From: JACJWR01 sp964474045
Lineage (GTDB): Bacteria; Actinomycetota; Actinomycetes; S36-B12; UBA10799
Assembly (NCBI GenBank): GCA_964474045.1
Contig: CAYYRC010000008.1
Span: forward strand, 42,775 to 106,774
DNA: 64,000 nt
Direction of reading: 5' to 3'
A program made the position numbers and the translations under genes. The notes beneath the pieces are model-generated. The model saw only the letters and a list, made by a program, of their open reading frames with translations. It did no database searches and had not been told where the DNA came from. Every line of letters begins with the position of its first letter. The first letter of the stretch is position 1. This document shows positions 52,550 to 61,801 of the stretch, piece by piece.

Positions 52550-53988
52550 TGCGATCGTGACGTCGTCAACGCCCCTGCCGCGGCGCGGAAGCGCTTGGGC
52601 TGCTTGCCAGCAGCCACATCGAGCAGATCGCGGGCGACGAAAGAGCGGTGCCGACGGTGCTCAGCCGCGACCAGCACATCCGGCGGCACCAGCATGTGCA
52701 GGCCGCCCGGGAAGATCTGGAAGTCCAGCGGCGTGGGCAGGGTCAGCGCCTCGCCGTCGATCCCGGCGTAGGCCTCGCCGCTGTGGGAGCGGACCTCGAA
52801 GCGCTCGCACTCGAACTCGTGCAGGTTGGGGTCGCGACCGGCCAGCCCCAGGCTGGCTCGGGTCACGAGCGCCGCGGCCTCGGCGCCGGTAGAGGTGTTG
52901 ACGGCCAGGACGCCGAGCTTGCCGGAGTCCATCGTCCGGCGCTGGAAGGCGTCCAGCGACAGCCCGGATACGTACGGGTTGTTCGACACCATGATGAGGA
53001 AGGCGCCGTCGACCGTGGAACCGTCGGGAGTGGTGAACTCGAGGTCGAACGGCTCGGCCTGGCTGCCCAGCATCTCCGGCAGCAGCGTCTTGGCGGTCTC
53101 GACCTTGGCGCCGCGGTAGGAGTCCTCCTGCACCACGCGGGCGTACACGCCGAGCGAGACATTGTTGACGAACAGCCGGCCGTTGACCCGGCCGTAGTCG
53201 ATCTGCCGCGGGACGCCGTCGACGAACGCCACGAGCCCAGCTGCCGGATCCTCCTTGTCGAAGCCGAGGTCCTGGGCGAAGTGGTTGCGGGTCCCGGCCG
53301 AGATGCAGACGAACGGGATGCCCGCCTCGATGGCGATGGACGCCACCAGCGCCTGCGAGCCGTCGCCGCCCGCCATGCCGATGCAGTCCGCCCCGCGGGC
53401 GATCGCGTCGCGCGCCAACTGTTCCAGGTCGAGGCCCTTGTCGAGCATGACGACCTCGACGCCCAGGGCTTCCGCGCGTTCCTTGAGTCGGAACTTGTCC
53501 ACCTTGCCGCCACCGGACCAGGGATTGCAGATGAGCACGGGGTGCTTGGGCCGCGGCGCGTCGTCGTCCAGCAGGTCGGCGGCGTGCAGCTCGTTGACGA
53601 GCGCGAGGCGGGTGGCGATCACAGCGACCGCGGCCAGGACGATGATGACGAACATGCGCAACACGGAGTGCTCGCCCGCCGTGGCCACCTTCAGGACCGC
53701 GAAGACCATCAGCACCACGCCGACCACCAGCAGCACCACACCGATCGCCCGCCGCGGCATCTGTTCCGTGACGGCCAGCCAGCCCCCGCCGCCGGCGATC
53801 GCCAGCCCGACGAGGCCGAGCAGCAGGAATCCCAAGCTGGCGATGAGGTAGAGCACCAACGCCACGACGAGAATCCCTGCCGCGGCGAGCGCGACGATGG
53901 CGCTGGCCCGGCGGAACGTGGACACCTCGGAACCCGACGGCACGTCGGGCGAACCCGGCGCCGGCGAGGTGGATTGCGGCCCGCTCAT
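52546..53988 (-). CDS. Membrane-anchored diacylglycerol/lipid kinase-like protein
   Basis: 480 residues. About four hydrophobic helices lie in 28-130. The catalytic DAGK domain follows: HPVLICNPWSGGGKV, IGMAGGDGSQALVA (GGDG nucleotide loop), CISAGTRNHFAQDLG. Such enzymes phosphorylate diacylglycerol or related lipids at the membrane. First gene of the operon with the hydrolase and the GT2 fusion. The C-terminal region (VRSHSGEAYAGIDGEALTL) is typical of the family. Confidence 0.88.
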   Translation of the reverse strand: MSGPQSTSPAPGSPDVPSGSEVSTFRRASAIVALAAAGILVVALVLYLIASLGFLLLGLVGLAIAGGGGWLAVTEQMPRRAIGVVLLVVGVVLMVFAVLKVATAGEHSVLRMFVIIVLAAVAVIATRLALVNELHAADLLDDDAPRPKHPVLICNPWSGGGKVDKFRLKERAEALGVEVVMLDKGLDLEQLARDAIARGADCIGMAGGDGSQALVASIAIEAGIPFVCISAGTRNHFAQDLGFDKEDPAAGLVAFVDGVPRQIDYGRVNGRLFVNNVSLGVYARVVQEDSYRGAKVETAKTLLPEMLGSQAEPFDLEFTTPDGSTVDGAFLIMVSNNPYVSGLSLDAFQRRTMDSGKLGVLAVNTSTGAEAAALVTRASLGLAGRDPNLHEFECERFEVRSHSGEAYAGIDGEALTLPTPLDFQIFPGGLHMLVPPDVLVAAEHRRHRSFVARDLLDVAAGKQPKRFRAAAGALTTSRSQ

Positions 53989-54196
53989 GTCGACCCTCCG
54001 TCTGAAGTCATGACGTCAACAGCGCCATCCTGCCCTACTGCGACTGGTTCGGGCGGCATCAGCACTCCCGGGCGCCGGGCAGTGAGGGGCGCGCGAGTCG
54101 GGCGCAACAGGCGGAGTGGGGCCAGCGACCGCCGAAAGGTGTCGCCGTGGACCGGCGCACTAACGTGGCCCTCGGTGTTCGAACGAGGGAGCGTCC

Positions 54197-54280
54197 ATGA
54201 GCATGACCATCGGCAGGGTGGGCAGGGTCATCGCAGGTGCGGCGGCCAGGCACAAGGCCACAGAGTCGGCGGGCCGATAG
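54197..54280 (+). CDS. 27-residue upstream ORF coupled to the GT4 gene
   Basis: ATG 54197 follows CGAGGGAG at good spacing. The peptide is MSMTIGRVGRVIAGAAARHK followed by ATESAGR: basic, Gly/Ala-rich, without a signal. Its TAG directly abuts the glycosyltransferase ATG (TAGATG), so translation could be coupled. It could be a leader peptide or simply the native start region of the message. Confidence 0.45.
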   Translation: MSMTIGRVGRVIAGAAARHKATESAGR

Positions 54281-55933
54281 ATGCGATTGGCGCTCTTCCA
54301 CGGGTACGAGCTCGCCGGATCGGGGAGCAACGAGTACACCCGCTACCTGGCGCGCGCCTTGGCCGACGCCGGTCATGAGGTCCACGTGCTGTGCCGCGAG
54401 CCGGGCCCAGGGGCGCTGGCGGGAGTCGTCGACGCCGCCGTCGCCTGGGAGGCTGCCGGCGGACAGCGGGCGATCTTCGGCGTCCCTGGCGGTGCCGGGA
54501 CCGTCACCGTGCACCAGTTGCCGCACGCGTCGGTGCGCCCGGTCTACGTCACCGATAAGCAGCGCCCGGGCAACGTCAAGGCGTTCACCGACCTGACCGA
54601 CGATGAGTTGGCCGAAGTGCGCAGTGTGGCGACCGCCGCGGTGGGCGACGTCCTGGCGGCGTACCCGGTCGATCTGGTGCACGCCAACCACCTTGTGCTG
54701 CAGCCGACGATCGCGGCCGACGCCTGCGCCCGGCTGGGAATCCCTTTCGTGATCTACCCGCACGGCAGCGACATCGAGTACACGGTTCGGCTGGACGAGC
54801 GCTACCTGGCACTGGCGCGAGTTGCGCTGGCGGACTGCGCAGGGATCATCACCGGCAGCCGCGAGATGATCGAGCGGCTGGTCGAGTTGGATCCGGACGC
54901 GGCCGCCGCCATCCGCGCGAAGACGGCCGTGGTGGGTGTCGGAGTGGACGTGTCGCTCTTCGCACCCGTCGCGCCCGCCGATCGGTCGGCGTCCGTGCAG
55001 TCGTTCGCGGCCACCGAACCAGGCGGCGGCAAGACGCAGGGGCTCAGTGCCGAGCTCGGCGCCAGGCTGGACGACGGCGAGCTGGCCGCGGTCCTGGACT
55101 ACCGCGAGGCCTACGCCCACGAGCTGCCCGACGACGACGTGGCCCAGCGGATGACGTCGCTGCCCTGGGGCCGGGGCAGGATGGCGCTGTTCGTGGGAGC
55201 GCTCACCGTTGGCAAGGGCCTGCAGAGCGTGATCGCAGCCTGGCCGCGGGTGCTGCAACAGGTTCCGGACGCCCACCTGGTGATCGTCGGCTCAGGTTCC
55301 TACCGGGAGGTGCTGGAGGGTCTGGTCCACGCCATCGCCGCGGGCGACGCGAAGCTTCTGGACGCCCTGGTGGAGTCGGGGAATGACTTGGACGGCACCC
55401 ATGCCAGCGGACCCTGGCTCGACGTCGAGGCCTATCTGGCCACTCCCGCCGGCCGAGCTGCCGCGCTGGGCGCCGGGCCCGAGTTCGCCCACCACATCCA
55501 CTTCACGGGCCGACTGGACCACTCGCGGCTGGACAAGCTCTTCCCGTGCGCGGACCTGGCTATCTTTCCCTCGGTGTTGCCCGAGGCCTATCCGCTGGTG
55601 CTGATGGAGTCCATGGCCAGCGGGGTGCTGCCCGCAGCCTCCGACTTGACGGGGCTGGGTGAGGGCCTGGACTTGCTGGAGCCGCATCTGGGGAGCGACG
55701 TCGTGCAGCGGCTGCGACTGCCGATGGACCCACAGGTGCGGGTGGCCGCGATCGCCGAGCGCGTCGCCGCGCTGCTGGCCGACGATGATGTGAGAGGGCT
55801 GACCGATGAACTGAGGCGCATCGCCGTGGCCGAGTACGACTGGTCCGTGCGCGCCGCGCAGATGACGGCGGCGTACCAGCACGTGCTCGCCGATGCAAAA
55901 GCCCCTCTCCGGGCGCCGACGCCCGGAGAGTAG
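54281..55933 (+). CDS. Family 4 glycosyltransferase
   Basis: 550 residues with two Rossmann halves. The N-terminal half has LFHGYELAGSGSNEYTRYLARAL, and VHANHLVLQPTIAADACARL. The C-terminal half has ALFVGALTVGKGLQSVIAAW and the donor-site FPSVLPEAYPLVLMESMASG (ExxxxxxxE). Such retaining enzymes make glycolipids, wall polymers or small glycosides; donor and acceptor are not readable. An insert of about 50 residues separates the halves. It is divergent from the DAGK-like operon. Confidence 0.88.
   Translation: MRLALFHGYELAGSGSNEYTRYLARALADAGHEVHVLCREPGPGALAGVVDAAVAWEAAGGQRAIFGVPGGAGTVTVHQLPHASVRPVYVTDKQRPGNVKAFTDLTDDELAEVRSVATAAVGDVLAAYPVDLVHANHLVLQPTIAADACARLGIPFVIYPHGSDIEYTVRLDERYLALARVALADCAGIITGSREMIERLVELDPDAAAAIRAKTAVVGVGVDVSLFAPVAPADRSASVQSFAATEPGGGKTQGLSAELGARLDDGELAAVLDYREAYAHELPDDDVAQRMTSLPWGRGRMALFVGALTVGKGLQSVIAAWPRVLQQVPDAHLVIVGSGSYREVLEGLVHAIAAGDAKLLDALVESGNDLDGTHASGPWLDVEAYLATPAGRAAALGAGPEFAHHIHFTGRLDHSRLDKLFPCADLAIFPSVLPEAYPLVLMESMASGVLPAASDLTGLGEGLDLLEPHLGSDVVQRLRLPMDPQVRVAAIAERVAALLADDDVRGLTDELRRIAVAEYDWSVRAAQMTAAYQHVLADAKAPLRAPTPGE
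55905..55930. terminator. Terminator hairpin between GT4 and yihY-like genes
   Basis: CTCTCCGGGCG and CGCCCGGAGAG are perfect 11-base arms around a CCGA loop. On the minus strand the hairpin begins 4 bases past the yihY-like stop and is followed by GGGGCTTTTGC, which resembles an intrinsic terminator. On the plus strand it covers the last codons of the GT4 gene. Confidence 0.75.
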
Positions 55934-55934
55934 G

Positions 55935-57164
55935 TCACCCCGGCTCGGGGGCGTCGTCCACCCGCCCCGATGCGGCCTCGGCGGTGTAAGGGCTGATCGG
56001 CACGCCGCTCGGCCGCCGCATGAGGGCCGCGAGGTCGATGCGGCGCGGGTCATCGTGGCCGGTGGCGTCGAACGCGATCGAGTTGCGCTGGGAGGGCATG
56101 CGCTCGTCCATGACGGTAAGCAGCGCGTAGGCGCGCTCGTCGGCGGGGAAGAGCAGGTTGATGTCAACCCCCCGGGGCCATAGCTGCCAAGCCCGCACCA
56201 CCGAGATCTCGAAGCTGAACACGACGGCGTTGGACACCAGGAACAGCACCGAAAAAATCCCCACCACCGTCGCGAACACACCGTAGACAGCCGAGGAGTT
56301 GGCGATGAAGCGCCCGATGAGGGCGCTGCCCAACCCGATGATCGCCGTCATGGCGGCGCCACCGAGCGCGGCTCCGAGCCAGACCTCCGAGAAGGACAGC
56401 TTGCGCCGGCACAGGAACACCGCGGCCGCGTACAGCAGAACCGACGCAACAGCCCAGAGGATGATCGTCGCGCCGATCCGCTGCGCCGCGGCGTAGTCGG
56501 TGACGTTGGCCACGAGCGTCGACCCGAGCGCCACGACGAGGACACCCACGCCCATGAGCAGCACGAGCAGGAGCACGCGCAGGTAGCGCGGCCCGAATCC
56601 GAACCGGTAGCGATAGGGCACGCAGAACACCTGGTTGACCATGGCATACATGGAGAACACCCCGGCCGTGCCCGCGAGCACCAGGCCGATGATCGCGATC
56701 GCCCAGGCGGGGCCGCTGGACGGCAGCGCCTCGTAGGCGTCGGTGACCTGCGCCTGGTACTCGGCCGGGACCAGCTCGGCGACAGCTTTGTCGACGTACT
56801 CGGGGTGGCCGCGAAGGAGCGAGCTCAGAACGGCGAAACCGGCGATGGCCAGCGGGAACAGGCTCATGAAGCCGTAATAGGCCAGCAGCGCCGCCAGCCG
56901 GCTGCCCTCGTCGTCGGCGTACTTCTTGAAGGTTGCGTACAGGAAGGCGATCAGACCATGGCTGGACTGCAAGCGGTCCACCATGCGGCTGGTGCCGAGC
57001 ACGCGCTTCTCGATCGAGCCGGCCACCCCGCTGTGCGACAACGGAAGCTCGCCGGGAGCGTAGTCCCGGTCGGGATCCAGCCAGGGCTGATAGGCGCCGG
57101 CCGGCTCACCAGCCTCCGGCGCTGCGTCAGCCTGGCTCGTCGGGGGCGGGTCCGGATCGGGCAT
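55935..57164 (-). CDS. YihY/virulence factor BrkB family membrane protein
   Basis: 409 residues with about six membrane helices between 85 and 330, preceded by a soluble Pro/Asp-rich N-terminus and a helix FLYATFKKYADDEGSRLAAL typical of the family (AAALAYY-like text at 88-96 reads LAALLAYYGFMSLFPL). Function of the family is not settled; it was once misnamed ribonuclease BN. Stop abuts the convergent GT4 stop. Confidence 0.9.
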   Translation of the reverse strand: MPDPDPPPTSQADAAPEAGEPAGAYQPWLDPDRDYAPGELPLSHSGVAGSIEKRVLGTSRMVDRLQSSHGLIAFLYATFKKYADDEGSRLAALLAYYGFMSLFPLAIAGFAVLSSLLRGHPEYVDKAVAELVPAEYQAQVTDAYEALPSSGPAWAIAIIGLVLAGTAGVFSMYAMVNQVFCVPYRYRFGFGPRYLRVLLLVLLMGVGVLVVALGSTLVANVTDYAAAQRIGATIILWAVASVLLYAAAVFLCRRKLSFSEVWLGAALGGAAMTAIIGLGSALIGRFIANSSAVYGVFATVVGIFSVLFLVSNAVVFSFEISVVRAWQLWPRGVDINLLFPADERAYALLTVMDERMPSQRNSIAFDATGHDDPRRIDLAALMRRPSGVPISPYTAEAASGRVDDAPEPG

Positions 57165-57229
57165 GGAGGCAGGTTACGAGGCCCGGTGCCCGCATCCGTG
57201 GACGCGCGCGGAGGCAGCGGCGCCTGAGC

Positions 57230-59320
57230 TCAACCAGTGGCCCCGTGCGGAGCATCCGGCACAGCGGGCATGGACGCCCGCGCCACCAGGGCCAGCTCGC
57301 GGATCCGCGCGATGTCGTCGTCGCGATAGACCCCGTTGACCCCGGAGATCGCCGCCAGCTTCATGCCGTGCTTGAGGCCCAGCCGGTAGATCTCCTTGAC
57401 CTTCTCCCACTCGATGTTGCGGCCCACCGTGAACGTCTCAAAGCGACCTTCGAGGGCGAGCACCACCGTCTCGGCCAGGCAGGCGTAGACCACCCCTCGC
57501 GGCAGGCCGATGTTCTTCATCCGGACATCGCCGGGCAGCTCGATCTCGCCGGACTCCACCACCAGCACATCCGGCCGCTTGGCCACATCCTCCGCCGAGA
57601 GGTCCAGCGGTCGGGCCACGTCGGTGATGACACACCCCGGCTTGACGGCCATGATGTCCAGCACCCGCTTGCCGGCACCCGAGGTGGCGGTGACGATCAC
57701 GTCCATCTCCGCCAGGTGCTCGTTCGGGGTTGCGGCGACATGGATCCTGGCCCGTGGGTTGTCGCGCTCGATCTCCTCCTTGAGCGCGAGCAGCTTGGCC
57801 GACTCCGGCGAAACCAGCCACAGGTCGTCGCTGGCCAGCGCCAGCAGCCGGGCGCACACCGAGCCGATCGCACCGGTGGCCCCCACCACCATCGCGTTGC
57901 CACGCAGCCTGCCCTGCTCGTCCACATCGGCAATCCCCAGCCGCAGCAGCGCGTCGTGGGCGGCCCACAGCGCCCCAGAGGCGCTGTAACTGTTCCCGGT
58001 CGTCACCGGCAGCGGCGCCTGCTTGGCCACCGTGACCCCGGCGTCCCCGACGACCTTGGTGAACGCTCCGAGCCCCATCACCTGGGCGCCGAGCTTCTTG
58101 GCGGTCTCGGCGGCTGAGAGCAGCCGCGCATAGGTGAACTCGGGACTGTGGGCCATGAGCTCCTTGGGCGTGCCGCCGACGGTGATGAGCCAGCCCTCGG
58201 CCTCGGCGCCGGTAGGCGACTCGATCCCCGTGACATGGCTGTAGATGAAGGGCGGGCTGTAGGCCACGAGCTTCTCGACCACGTCCATCACCGGCTGCGG
58301 GGACACCTTCGAGATGGTGTTGAGGGGTTCGACGGTCTCGAAGAACTTCTGCGACAGCGGGTGGATGACGAATGCGAAGCGGCTCTTGCGCTTGTGGCCG
58401 CTGGGGTACAGCACCCGTGGCTCGAGCCCTGCGGAGACGATGATGTCCAGCAGGTCGTCGTTGGTCAGGTCCGCCGCGGAGCCGCCCACCAGGGCCAGCA
58501 TCATCGCCTCCAGCACGGCCGCGGACACCGTGACGTCCTCGAAGGGCTGAGGAGTGGAGTCCAGCACGATGTCTACGCCGCGGCCCGCGAGCTCGGCGAG
58601 GCGGTCGTCGGAGATGGCCGCGGTGACGAGCGTCTTGCCGGCCAGATCCTCCAGGCCGAAGCCGATGAGCTCGTCGTAGGTGGCGACGACCACGTCGCAG
58701 TCACGAGCGGCCTTGCGCGCCATGGCAATGCTGAGTTGCTGGCCGGGAGCCTTGATCCGGGACTTGATGCCGGTCGGCAGCTGGTGCAGCGGCCAGATGC
58801 CGATGTTGGCCGCCAGCCCGAGGGCCGGGTTGGCGTCGATGCGGGCGGGCAGATCGAGGCGCAGCAGCGGATCGGCGAACTCGATGTTGTCCGTGTACTC
58901 CCGCAGGATGCGCGTGGTGCGGGCGTGGTTGAGGCCACCCAGCACGACCGTCCGGGCGTTGTTGAAGAAGCCCGGCTCATCGGACTGGAAGTGCCGGATC
59001 GCCCACTCCTGGAGGACGTCGCGGAGGGCGTGGCCATCGGCCACCGTCGCCCGGTCGGCGGCAGCCATGACCTGCTCGACGGCCTCCAGCTCGCCGTCGT
59101 ACAGACCGGCAGCGCGCGCCTCGCGGATGCCGGTGACGGCGATAGCCGCCGCCTGATCGTCCCAGTCCCGCATCAGCCGGACAGCGGCGTCGACGTCACC
59201 GTCGGTGCCGAGGCGGATCAGGCGGAAGGTGTGGTCGAGGAATTCCACCTCGGCGTCGTAGTCGCGCTCGGACGACGCCAGGCTGACGTTGACGACCAGG
59301 ATGGGTTCGGGCTCGGGCAT
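57230..59320 (-). CDS. Two-domain dehydrogenase with C-terminal acyl-ACP-reductase-like region
   Basis: 696 residues from ATG 59320 (GGGAG upstream; an earlier in-frame start at 59383 is less likely). Residues 312-660 resemble cyanobacterial long-chain acyl-ACP reductase: Rossmann loop VVGATGAIGSVCARLL (478-493), and VYACLAETVVLALEGRFETF with Cys614 at the place of the reductase's catalytic cysteine, then VGRNIEWEKVKEIYRLGLKH. Residues 1-310 are a second domain I do not recognise. Predicted reaction: NADPH reduction of an acyl thioester to an aldehyde. No aldehyde-deformylating oxygenase is nearby. Confidence 0.72.
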   Translation of the reverse strand: MPEPEPILVVNVSLASSERDYDAEVEFLDHTFRLIRLGTDGDVDAAVRLMRDWDDQAAAIAVTGIREARAAGLYDGELEAVEQVMAAADRATVADGHALRDVLQEWAIRHFQSDEPGFFNNARTVVLGGLNHARTTRILREYTDNIEFADPLLRLDLPARIDANPALGLAANIGIWPLHQLPTGIKSRIKAPGQQLSIAMARKAARDCDVVVATYDELIGFGLEDLAGKTLVTAAISDDRLAELAGRGVDIVLDSTPQPFEDVTVSAAVLEAMMLALVGGSAADLTNDDLLDIIVSAGLEPRVLYPSGHKRKSRFAFVIHPLSQKFFETVEPLNTISKVSPQPVMDVVEKLVAYSPPFIYSHVTGIESPTGAEAEGWLITVGGTPKELMAHSPEFTYARLLSAAETAKKLGAQVMGLGAFTKVVGDAGVTVAKQAPLPVTTGNSYSASGALWAAHDALLRLGIADVDEQGRLRGNAMVVGATGAIGSVCARLLALASDDLWLVSPESAKLLALKEEIERDNPRARIHVAATPNEHLAEMDVIVTATSGAGKRVLDIMAVKPGCVITDVARPLDLSAEDVAKRPDVLVVESGEIELPGDVRMKNIGLPRGVVYACLAETVVLALEGRFETFTVGRNIEWEKVKEIYRLGLKHGMKLAAISGVNGVYRDDDIARIRELALVARASMPAVPDAPHGATG

Positions 59321-59419
59321 CGTGTCGGCTCCCGACTTTCGACGTGCGTGGGCGACTCGGTCGAAACACCCGCCGGGCACCATGCACGCTGCCGACGATC
59401 GGGCGCTTGGACCCGGGCC

Positions 59420-60298
59420 TCAGGACCTTTGAACAGTAACAGCGCTGGCAGGTTCGATGCCCTCGCGGTCGTCAAGCGTGGGCCCTACCCGCCACAGCAG
59501 GTAGACCAGCCAGAGAATGAAGCCGATGTGCAGCACGTCGTTCTCGGAGAAGTACACCCCCGTGCTGTCCCAGAGTGCCTTGGTCAGGCCCGACGCCCAG
59601 TAGGCGTAGTAGGCGACCTGCACCAGCAGCAGCAACACTGCGGCGGTGAAGATGGCCCGCTCCTTGGGTTGGCGCAGGCGGCGCGCTGTGATCGCGATGA
59701 CGATGACGACGCCCGGCAGAGCGAAGAGCATGAGCACCGAGAATGACAGCGCCAGGGCGCTAGGTGCCATGACCCCGACGGCAGTCACCACGCAGTAGAG
59801 CACGGCGTTGACCACGGCGTACCAGATGAGCGCCGTCCGCGCCCGCCCCACTGTGCAGCCGAAAGCCACGGCCACCACCATCGCGCTGACGCTCCAGGCC
59901 TGCGTGACGCTATAGGCCACCTCGTAGCCGTTCGTGAGTGCGCAGTAGTCGCGCCCCTGACACTTCAGCACGTACGAGAACAGCTGATAGCTGGTGCCCG
60001 CAAGGCCGGCGCCCACGCCGCCCAGCACCAGCGCGATCCCGAACCACAGCCTCGACAGCTGGCCGTGCCTGGTCACTAAGAAGTAGCCGCCCGCGATGAT
60101 CCAGAACAGGGCCAGAGCGAACACCAGCACGATCCCGATCGGCTCGTTGACGACCGTGCCGCCGACCTCGATGCAGGGCCGCTGCTCACACCACTGCTGC
60201 GGGGTGGTGGCGGGCTCATACGTAAGTTGGTCCAGCCGCCCGCAGCCGGTCAGCAGCAGGAGCAGCGGCCAGAGGAGCGGGAGTCGGCGCAGCGTCAT
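59420..60298 (-). CDS. Multi-span membrane lipoprotein, function unknown
   Basis: 292 residues from ATG 60298. MTLRRLPLLWPLLLLLTGC is a lipoprotein signal (LTGC). A short extracellular stretch with two Cys (WCEQRPC) follows, then about seven membrane helices (from residue 50 to 280). YEVAYSVTQ and DVLHIGFILWLVYLLW hold polar residues within helices, loosely like CREST-type hydrolases, but I do not claim the activity. It is downstream of the anti-sigma gene on the same strand (95-base gap). Confidence 0.7.
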   Translation of the reverse strand: MTLRRLPLLWPLLLLLTGCGRLDQLTYEPATTPQQWCEQRPCIEVGGTVVNEPIGIVLVFALALFWIIAGGYFLVTRHGQLSRLWFGIALVLGGVGAGLAGTSYQLFSYVLKCQGRDYCALTNGYEVAYSVTQAWSVSAMVVAVAFGCTVGRARTALIWYAVVNAVLYCVVTAVGVMAPSALALSFSVLMLFALPGVVIVIAITARRLRQPKERAIFTAAVLLLLVQVAYYAYWASGLTKALWDSTGVYFSENDVLHIGFILWLVYLLWRVGPTLDDREGIEPASAVTVQRS

Positions 60299-60393
60299 GG
60301 CCGGGACCCTAGCGACACTGCCGCCAGCGTGCGGACCACTTGCTGTACAGCGACCACACCGAGCTCCACCTGAGACGTCGTCAGCGTCCTGTG

Positions 60394-61170
60394 TCAGCCG
60401 GACAGGGTGCCGCGCAGCACCGATACCGAGGAGTGACCGGGCTGCCCGTCGAGCGGCTCGTCTGAGATGTCGACCGCCCGGAAGACCTGGAGATCCACCC
60501 CGGTCGGCAGCGGCAGCCGGGTTTCGTGGGAGCCGCCTGGAACCGTCCCCAGCGAGATCATGCCGCCGGACTGCACGTCCAGCAGCCAAACCTCGTAGAA
60601 CCCCAGCGGCTGGGCGAGGTCCTGCGTCGAAACGGTCAATGACTCCTGGGCACCTGACAGGGCGACCTCGGCGACACCGGTCGCCGGTGAGCCCAGACCG
60701 GGTGCTCCGGCACCCTCATCCCCCGGCAGCGGCGCGAGGGCTGCCTTCGCCACGACTTCAACGCCCTTGTCCTGCTCCTCGACGAACGCGACCGCGGCTC
60801 CGCCCAGCATCACCCCCACGACGGCTGCGGCGACGGCTGCGAGGGCGGCAAACTTCACTGTTATCCGACGGTCCCGACGGGCCGATCCATCCCGTCGCGC
60901 CCGAGCCGAGGCGGAGGCCCTCCCGGGAGCCGGGGAGGCAGAGCTCAAGACCGCTGCGGAGACAAGCAGTCCGAGCTCGTCCGGAGGCTGCACCGGGTCA
61001 TCTGCCGGCGACAGCTCACGCCCGACCGCCACCACGCCGGACAGCGAATCCACGTCCGCGCGGCATTGGGCGCAGGCGGCCAAGTGCGCCGCCACATCGG
61101 GGGAGACGGTCTCCCCCAGCGCCACCAGCACTCGGTCCTCAACGTCCACGTGAGATGAGTCAGGCCCCAT
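60394..61170 (-). CDS. rskA: Anti-sigma factor, RskA-like
   Basis: 258 residues. An N-terminal zinc anti-sigma motif AHLAACAQC (HxxxCxxC) holds the sigma factor, one membrane helix lies at about 107-128, and the exported C-terminal domain has YEVWLLDVQSGGMISLG and a GQPGHSSVSVL ending typical of RskA. In mycobacteria RskA is released by regulated proteolysis. Its ATG overlaps the sigK-like stop by 11 bases. Confidence 0.88.
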   Translation of the reverse strand: MGPDSSHVDVEDRVLVALGETVSPDVAAHLAACAQCRADVDSLSGVVAVGRELSPADDPVQPPDELGLLVSAAVLSSASPAPGRASASARARRDGSARRDRRITVKFAALAAVAAAVVGVMLGGAAVAFVEEQDKGVEVVAKAALAPLPGDEGAGAPGLGSPATGVAEVALSGAQESLTVSTQDLAQPLGFYEVWLLDVQSGGMISLGTVPGGSHETRLPLPTGVDLQVFRAVDISDEPLDGQPGHSSVSVLRGTLSG

Positions 61171-61708
61171 CGCGACTCGCCTCCAACCGGCTACGAAGCC
61201 GAAGCAAGCTTCGACGCAGATGACTCTTGACCGTCCCCAGCGGAAGCTGCAGCTGCTCCGAGATCTCGGTGTGTGTCAACTGTTCGTAGAACGCCAGCCC
61301 GATGATCGTGCGTGCCGGCTCCGCAAGTTCGCGCAGCGCGTCCCGCAGCACGATGCGATCGACCACCCCCTCAGCCGCATCAAGCTCAACCTCCGCGTCG
61401 AGCTGCGCGTCTGCCCCGGTGATTTCGCGCACCAAAACAGGACGCCGCAGATGGTCAATGGCGCGCCGCCGGGTGATCGCACTCAGCCACGACTTGAAAG
61501 GAGCACGCTCCGGGTCGAACGACCCTCGGCCGCGCCAAGCCGAGGCAAAGGCACTCTGGGCAACGTCTGCGGCGTCGTCGGGGTTTCCAACGATTCGCAA
61601 CGCGATGGTGTACACCAGACCCCCGTAGGCCTGGTAGACGCGCGCCACCCCTTCCGGATCACCGGCGAGGAATCCCGCCGCCACCTCCGACTCCTGCCCA
61701 GACGCCAT
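61160..61708 (-). CDS. sigK: ECF RNA polymerase sigma factor, SigK-like
   Basis: 182 residues from ATG 61708. Region 2: QAYGGLVYTIALRIVGNPDD to FKSWLSAITRRRAIDHLRR. Region 4: FYEQLTHTEISEQLQLPLGT and VKSHLRR. The assignment to the SigK (ECF19) group rests on the adjacent RskA-like gene and fasciclin gene plus overall match. An upstream in-frame start at 61858 would read through a strong hairpin and is rejected. Confidence 0.8.
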   Translation of the reverse strand: MASGQESEVAAGFLAGDPEGVARVYQAYGGLVYTIALRIVGNPDDAADVAQSAFASAWRGRGSFDPERAPFKSWLSAITRRRAIDHLRRPVLVREITGADAQLDAEVELDAAEGVVDRIVLRDALRELAEPARTIIGLAFYEQLTHTEISEQLQLPLGTVKSHLRRSLLRLRSRLEASRDGA

Positions 61709-61801
61709 CGAGGAAGTGTTGCATGGCCGCGCGGCCGCGGGCGAGAGCGGCGTTGGGTGCCGCGGCAGCGTCGGTTCGAGGCCCGCCGCCGACCCATCCA
61801 G

